Below are positions 60,411-64,000 of a stretch of DNA of 64,000 nucleotides, piece after piece (the first letter of the stretch is position 1; every line of letters begins with the position of its first letter). The position numbers were made by a program, and so were the translations under genes. The notes beneath the pieces were generated by a model. That model was not told the origin of the DNA. It worked only from the letters and a program-made list of their open reading frames with translations, and searched no databases. This DNA is from Tepidicaulis marinus (GTDB lineage Bacteria > Pseudomonadota > Alphaproteobacteria > Parvibaculales > Parvibaculaceae), in NCBI RefSeq assembly GCF_000739695.1, contig NZ_BBIO01000004.1, positions 62,001-126,000 of the forward strand, written 5' to 3'.

Positions 60411-60425
60411 CGGGCAAAATGCCCG
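60411..60425 (+). other. hairpin between glnB and glnA
   Basis: CGGGCA-AAA-TGCCCG, a perfect 6-bp stem just after the glnB stop codon and without a proper U-run. It may stop or process part of the transcripts, so that glnB and glnA differ in level. Confidence 0.4.
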
Positions 60426-60521
60426 TTTACCGGCTCCCCCCCAATAGGCAGGGTGGTACCCAACGGACATCCCCCACCCAAGTTTGAAGTCAATTAACCG
60501 AAGACAGCAGGGAAAGAGAAC

Positions 60522-61931
60522 ATGGCCGACGGCAAAGCTGTTCAGCAACTGATTAAAGAAAAAGACGTGAAGTATGTGGACCTGCGGTTCACGGACCCGC
60601 GCGGGAAAATGCAGCACGTGACCTTCGACATATCGCTGTGCGATGACGAGTTTTTTGCCGAAGGCACGATGTTCGACGGCTCCTCGATCGCCGGCTGGAA
60701 GGCGATCAACGAGTCGGACATGCTCCTGCTGCCGGACTGTTCGACGGCGACGATCGATCCGTTCTATGCGCAGACCACGCTGGCGATCTTCTGCGACATT
60801 CTCGACCCCTCGACGGGCACGCCTTATGACCGCGATCCGCGCGGCACGGCCCGGCGCGCCGAGGCTTATCTGAAAGAGACCGGTATCGGCGACACGATCG
60901 TGTTCGGCCCGGAAGCCGAATTCTTCATCTTCGACGATGTGCGCTTCTCGACCGATCCTTACAATACCGGCTTCATTCTCGACAGCGTCGAACTGCCGAC
61001 CAACACGGGCACCGATTACGAGATCGGCAACCTGGGTCACCGTCCGCGCACGAAGGGCGGCTACTTCCCGGTCAACCCGATCGACAGCGGCCAGGACCTG
61101 CGGTCGGAAATGCTGTCCGTGATGGCCGAAATGGGCGTCGTCGTTGAAAAGCACCACCACGAAGTGGCCGCCGCTCAGCACGAGCTTGGCATGAAGTTCT
61201 CTACGCTGACGACCATTGCCGACCACCTGCAGATCTACAAATACGTGATCCACAACGTCGCGCACGCTTTCGGCAAGTCCGCCACGTTCATGCCCAAGCC
61301 CGTTTACGGCGACAACGGCACGGGCATGCACTGCCACCAGTCGATCTGGAAAGACGGCAAGCCGCTTTTCGCCGGCAACAAATATGCCGACCTGTCGGAT
61401 ACCTGCCTGCACTATATCGGCGGCATCCTGAAGCACGCCCGCGCGCTGAACGCTTTCACCAACCCCTCGACCAACTCCTACAAGCGTCTGGTCCCAGGTT
61501 ATGAAGCGCCCGTGCTGCTGGCTTACTCGGCCCGCAACCGCTCGGCCTCCTGCCGTATTCCGTACGGCAATTCGCCGAAAGCCAAGCGTATCGAAATCCG
61601 CTTCCCCGATCCCACGGCCAACCCCTATCTCGCTTTCTCGGCGATGCTGATGGCCGGTCTCGACGGCATCGAGAACAAGATCGATCCGGGCGCACCGATG
61701 GACAAAGACCTTTATGCGCTTCCCCCGGAAGAGCTGAAGGACATTCCGACCGTTGCGCGCAGCCTGCGTGAGGCCATCGAGTCGCTGAATGCCGACCGCG
61801 CCTTCCTGACGAAGGGCGATGTGTTCACCGACGATCAGATCGATGCTTATGTCGATCTGAAGATGGAAGAGGTGGAACGTTACGAAATGACGCCGCACCC
61901 GGTTGAGTTCGACATGTACTATTCCTGCTAA
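60522..61931 (+). CDS. glnA: glutamine synthetase type I
   Basis: Dodecameric enzyme that makes glutamine from glutamate, ammonia and ATP. The 469-residue product has [20 protein letters not shown] near residue 50, the metal ligands in [52 protein letters not shown], and the adenylylation site [16 protein letters not shown] (Tyr near 400), the form regulated by GlnE. AGGGAAAG precedes the ATG. 118 bases after glnB; ends in a strong terminator. Confidence 0.98.
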   Translation: MADGKAVQQLIKEKDVKYVDLRFTDPRGKMQHVTFDISLCDDEFFAEGTMFDGSSIAGWKAINESDMLLLPDCSTATIDPFYAQTTLAIFCDILDPSTGTPYDRDPRGTARRAEAYLKETGIGDTIVFGPEAEFFIFDDVRFSTDPYNTGFILDSVELPTNTGTDYEIGNLGHRPRTKGGYFPVNPIDSGQDLRSEMLSVMAEMGVVVEKHHHEVAAAQHELGMKFSTLTTIADHLQIYKYVIHNVAHAFGKSATFMPKPVYGDNGTGMHCHQSIWKDGKPLFAGNKYADLSDTCLHYIGGILKHARALNAFTNPSTNSYKRLVPGYEAPVLLAYSARNRSASCRIPYGNSPKAKRIEIRFPDPTANPYLAFSAMLMAGLDGIENKIDPGAPMDKDLYALPPEELKDIPTVARSLREAIESLNADRAFLTKGDVFTDDQIDAYVDLKMEEVERYEMTPHPVEFDMYYSC

Positions 61932-61956
61932 TACGTTTTCCGCAGGACGAAGATCG

Positions 61957-61987
61957 AGGCCGGAGCTTTGCTCCGGCCTTTTTCTTT
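61957..61987 (+). terminator. terminator of glnA
   Basis: AGGCCGGAG-CTTTG-CTCCGGCCT then TTTTCTTTT: a perfect 9-bp stem with a U-run, 26 bases after the glnA stop codon. Confidence 0.93.
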
Positions 61988-62078
61988 TCCATATCATCCG
62001 TATAGAAACAATATGGCGAGAAGACTATATTCCGCGATAGGTCAGCATTGCTAACTCATTGATTTTGCACGATAATTA

Positions 62079-62107
62079 TTGACAGAAGGCAGCGCCCTTC
62101 CTACATT
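62079..62107 (+). promoter_or_regulatory. strong sigma-70 promoter in the glnA downstream region
   Basis: TTGACA (62079-62084, full consensus) and TACATT (62102-62107), 17 bases apart. It points away from glnA into a stretch without a conventional gene. Expected start near 62114. Confidence 0.7.
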
Positions 62108-62116
62108 CGAAGGGCG
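62093..62116. promoter_or_regulatory. operator-like palindrome around the -10 box
   Basis: CGCCCTTC and GAAGGGCG are perfect 8-bp inverted arms with an 8-base centre that contains the -10 hexamer at 62102-62107. A repressor bound here would block RNA polymerase. The protein is not in this window as far as I can tell. Confidence 0.6.
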
Positions 62117-62443
62117 TCAACGAACCTAAGGAGGTTTATAAAGTTGGCTCCACCGACGTTCATTGGCGGTGACAATTGAATAGAGAAGTGGCTTTTGTAG
62201 ACAGCTGGACCGGTGACGTTCCGCGGCAGCGAAGCAAAGGAGTTTAGGCCAGATAGCGCGAGAGAGACCTTAAGCTTCCCCCTGCCGGGAAATAGTTGGT
62301 TACAGCCTATCCTGCAAAGAAATAGCCCGGCTTATAAGTCAGGGCGGGTGCCAGATGGCACAACCAGACAGCAACCCCGTGCAGGGATGAAATCCTGCTT
62401 GACGGGGTTGCTTGATATGTCCCCTTCCCCTTTGGCCGACGCC
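62114..62443 (+). ncRNA. candidate structured RNA with a short ORF, about 300 nt
   Basis: Region downstream of the 62079-62107 promoter. From about 62284 it is dense in stems: GCCGGG/CCCGGC (62284-62289 with 62326-62331), GTGCCA-GA-TGGCAC (62348-62361) and a 43-base hairpin with 11-bp AGCAACCCCGT/ACGGGGTTGCT outer stem and GCAGG/CCTGC inner stem (62370-62412). The weak U-content after the last hairpin means its end is uncertain. The only gene downstream on the same strand is absent: the next gene is on the other strand, so this is not the leader of one. Confidence 0.55.
62144..62179 (+). CDS. possible 11-codon peptide with a perfect Shine-Dalgarno
   Basis: TAAGGAGGTT (62127-62136) lies nine bases before a TTG, which opens the frame TTG GCT CCA CCG ACG TTC and closes at TGA 62177-62179, giving MAPPTFIGGDN. 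The ribosome-binding site is the best in the region, but the ORF is very short and the start codon is TTG, so translation is not proven. Confidence 0.35.
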   Translation: MAPPTFIGGDN

Positions 62444-62484
62444 CTCGGCAAAACGTTTCTTGCCCGCCTATCCGCGCGGCCCGG

Positions 62485-63039
62485 TTATTCAACCCGTCTG
62501 AAAAGCCCTGGATAGAGCGTCACAAGCCCTTGCTCATCCACCTCAATGTCCCGCGTGAAATCGCTGTCGAGAGAGGCATAGCGGTAAAGGGCATTTTTCT
62601 TCAGGCATGTATAACGCTGCGGGTCCGGCAGGACTTCCATCCCGGGAAAGGAGATATAGGCCGTCACGATATCTGCCGTCTCGCCCTCCTCCAGCCGCAG
62701 CCGGCGAATGGGCAGGGTATTGGTGAAAGGGGAAACGGCGAGATCTATGTCCACCGCATCGGAAAGGCCGTTCAACGTCTCGCCGGTTTCGTCCCGCCAA
62801 TGGCCATGGCCGTCGCTTTCCAGCGTATGCTTGCAGCCCGTATCGACCACGGTGAGGTCCAGCCTTTGAAACCGCCAGGCTGCATCGCACCGGAGGGTAT
62901 AATGCAGCCCGAATGCATCGCCGCCTGCGACGCCGATCACAACCGAGCGGGCAAGATAGCCATCCGCCAGTTCTTCCAGAACCAAGTGCTCGTGTCCTTG
63001 GCCCGACCAGCTTTCCCATCTGATACTGTCACGCCACAT
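62485..63039 (-). CDS. putative glycolipid-binding protein (PF06475 family)
   Basis: 184 residues. Family marks are visible in order: RWESWSGQGHEHLVLEEL, FGLHYTLRCDAAWRFQRLDL, SDGHGHWRDETGETL, DIDLAVSPFTNTLPIRRLRL and LVTLYPGLFRRVE. The glycolipid-binding role is only predicted for the family. GGGAG lies about six bases before ATG 63039. 14 bases after the Old Yellow Enzyme gene, so probably co-transcribed. Confidence 0.88.
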   Translation of the reverse strand: MWRDSIRWESWSGQGHEHLVLEELADGYLARSVVIGVAGGDAFGLHYTLRCDAAWRFQRLDLTVVDTGCKHTLESDGHGHWRDETGETLNGLSDAVDIDLAVSPFTNTLPIRRLRLEEGETADIVTAYISFPGMEVLPDPQRYTCLKKNALYRYASLDSDFTRDIEVDEQGLVTLYPGLFRRVE

Positions 63040-63053
63040 GACCGCGCTCCCAT

Positions 63054-64000
63054 CTATCCGGCCTTGCGCAGTTTCGTTGCCGTCATTTCCTCGTTGCGCT
63101 GGTAATTGCGGAAGGCGGAGAAGACCCCCATGGCCGTGTCAGGATCAAGCCCGCGGCCCATGCGGATAAGCTGCAGGCAGAACCAGCCTTGCTGGCCCCA
63201 GCCATTCAGCGCCTTGATGAGGTTGATCGGGCTGTGCGGCCCCAAGAGCCAGGGGCCGATCTTCAAGGTTTTCTCGAAAGCCGGTGTTTCACTGATTTCC
63301 CCCGAAAGCAGTTTTGCCGGCACGTTGGGATCGACGCAGAGCGGGCGGCCGAGCCCCACCACATCCACCTCGCCGCTTTCCAGGGCCGCGTTCATGCCCG
63401 CCGCGCTGCGGAAGCCGCCCGTCACCATGAGCGGCATGGACGTGGCCTTACGAATGTCTTTTGCGTATTCCAGGAAATAGGCCTCGCGGGCGAGCGTGCT
63501 TTCGCGGCGTTTTTCCGCCTTCTCGGGCGAAAGCGTCATGTCGTCGGCGCCGACCATGCGCGGCTGCTCGTAAGTGCCGCCGGAAATCTCCAATAGGTCC
63601 ACCGTCTCCTCGTTCAGCCAGCGGGCGACTTTAAGAGATTCTTCATGCGAAAAGCCGCCGCGCTGGAAATCGGCGGAATTGAGTTTGACGGAAATGGGGA
63701 AATATTCGCCCACCGCATTACGCACGGCACGCACGACTTCAAGAAGAAGCCGCGCCCGGTTCTCCAAACTGCCGCCCCATTCGTCGGTGCGGGTGTTCAC
63801 GTCGGGCGACAGGAACTCGCTGAGCAAATAACCATGGGCGGCGTGAATTTGCACGCCGGTAAAGCCGGTATCCCTGGCAATGCGGGCCGCATGCGCGAAG
63901 CGGGACACCACATCCCAGATTTCCTCGCTGCTCAAAGCGCGCGGCTTGCCGAACTGGCCGCCCGGCATATTGAGCCCCTTGTCGGAGGGACCAGCCGGCG
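63054..64000 (-). CDS. NADH:flavin oxidoreductase, Old Yellow Enzyme family (N-terminus missing)
   Basis: FMN-dependent ene-reductase-type TIM barrel; the gene continues beyond the right edge, so the first 50-100 residues are missing. The 315 visible residues include [60 protein letters not shown] and [16 protein letters not shown], the substrate- and FMN-binding regions. Close members reduce double bonds of enones or fatty-acid intermediates; exact substrate unknown. Confidence 0.9.
   Translation of the reverse strand, partial: PAGPSDKGLNMPGGQFGKPRALSSEEIWDVVSRFAHAARIARDTGFTGVQIHAAHGYLLSEFLSPDVNTRTDEWGGSLENRARLLLEVVRAVRNAVGEYFPISVKLNSADFQRGGFSHEESLKVARWLNEETVDLLEISGGTYEQPRMVGADDMTLSPEKAEKRRESTLAREAYFLEYAKDIRKATSMPLMVTGGFRSAAGMNAALESGEVDVVGLGRPLCVDPNVPAKLLSGEISETPAFEKTLKIGPWLLGPHSPINLIKALNGWGQQGWFCLQLIRMGRGLDPDTAMGVFSAFRNYQRNEEMTATKLRKAG

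Noticed and set aside
62320-62345. CCCGGCTTATAAGTCAG resembles the 3' end of RNase P RNA (…CCGGCTTATCGGTCAG…)
   Set aside because: The essential 5' block (GGAGGAAAGTCCG) and the rest of the P RNA core are absent, so the likeness is taken as chance; noted because a covariance scan would settle it.

Overview
The window is ordinary chromosome from an alphaproteobacterium, G+C-rich (roughly 60 % by eye). Evidence is gene order and gene form: the chain clpP-clpX-lon-hupB-(tRNAs)-nuoA..N-birA-rnj-mce-DUF1467-proS-lolC-lolD-dnaE-rpsB-tsf-pyrH-frr-uppS-cdsA-dxr is typical of that class, as are an RNase J gene after nuoN/birA, a short prolyl-tRNA synthetase, an uninterrupted 14-gene nuo operon, a sigma-54-type glnBA promoter and a textbook CtrA box. 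Order and genus cannot be fixed from this sequence alone.

Layout. 1-5171 (all minus strand): translation, nucleotide and envelope genes rpsB-tsf-pyrH-frr-uppS-cdsA-dxr (dxr cut by the window edge). 5172-20862: dnaE, a small membrane protein, lolDC, proS, then an accessory insert (periplasmic NlpC/P60-like protein, small secreted protein, NCS2 purine permease, candidate small RNA, chrA) that separates proS from its usual neighbours DUF1467 and mce, then rnj. 20872-36092: birA and the complete respiratory complex I operon, read from a good promoter at 36064-36092. 36281-40003: tRNA-Asp, tRNA-Val, a divergent MRJP-like protein/HxlR regulator pair and an MFS transporter. 40023-49761: HU, Lon, ClpX, ClpP, then an insert (EF-hand lipoprotein, ornithine decarboxylase, YrhK protein) before trigger factor and tRNA-Leu. 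49932-59770: mixed metabolic and small genes (nitrilase-like enzyme, acetyltransferase, NAD(P)HX repair enzyme, histidine phosphatase, thiolase-like enzyme, tandem redox protein behind a CtrA box, PF10118 protein, aminotransferase) plus a composite palindromic repeat. 60000-61987: glnB-glnA with a -24/-12 promoter and a terminator. 61990-62484: no conventional gene, but a consensus-like promoter buried in a perfect operator-like palindrome, an 11-codon ORF with a perfect Shine-Dalgarno, and a strongly structured 3' part. The window ends in an Old Yellow Enzyme family gene.

The genes form recognisable units: protein synthesis (rpsB/tsf/frr/proS), isoprenoid and phospholipid supply (dxr, uppS, cdsA), lipoprotein export (lolCD), energy (nuo), protein quality control (tig, clpPX, lon) and nitrogen assimilation (glnBA). 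The most novel-looking material is non-coding: the 62079-62412 locus and the 16901-17081 candidate small RNA. I saw no CRISPR array, phage, transposase or defence system.
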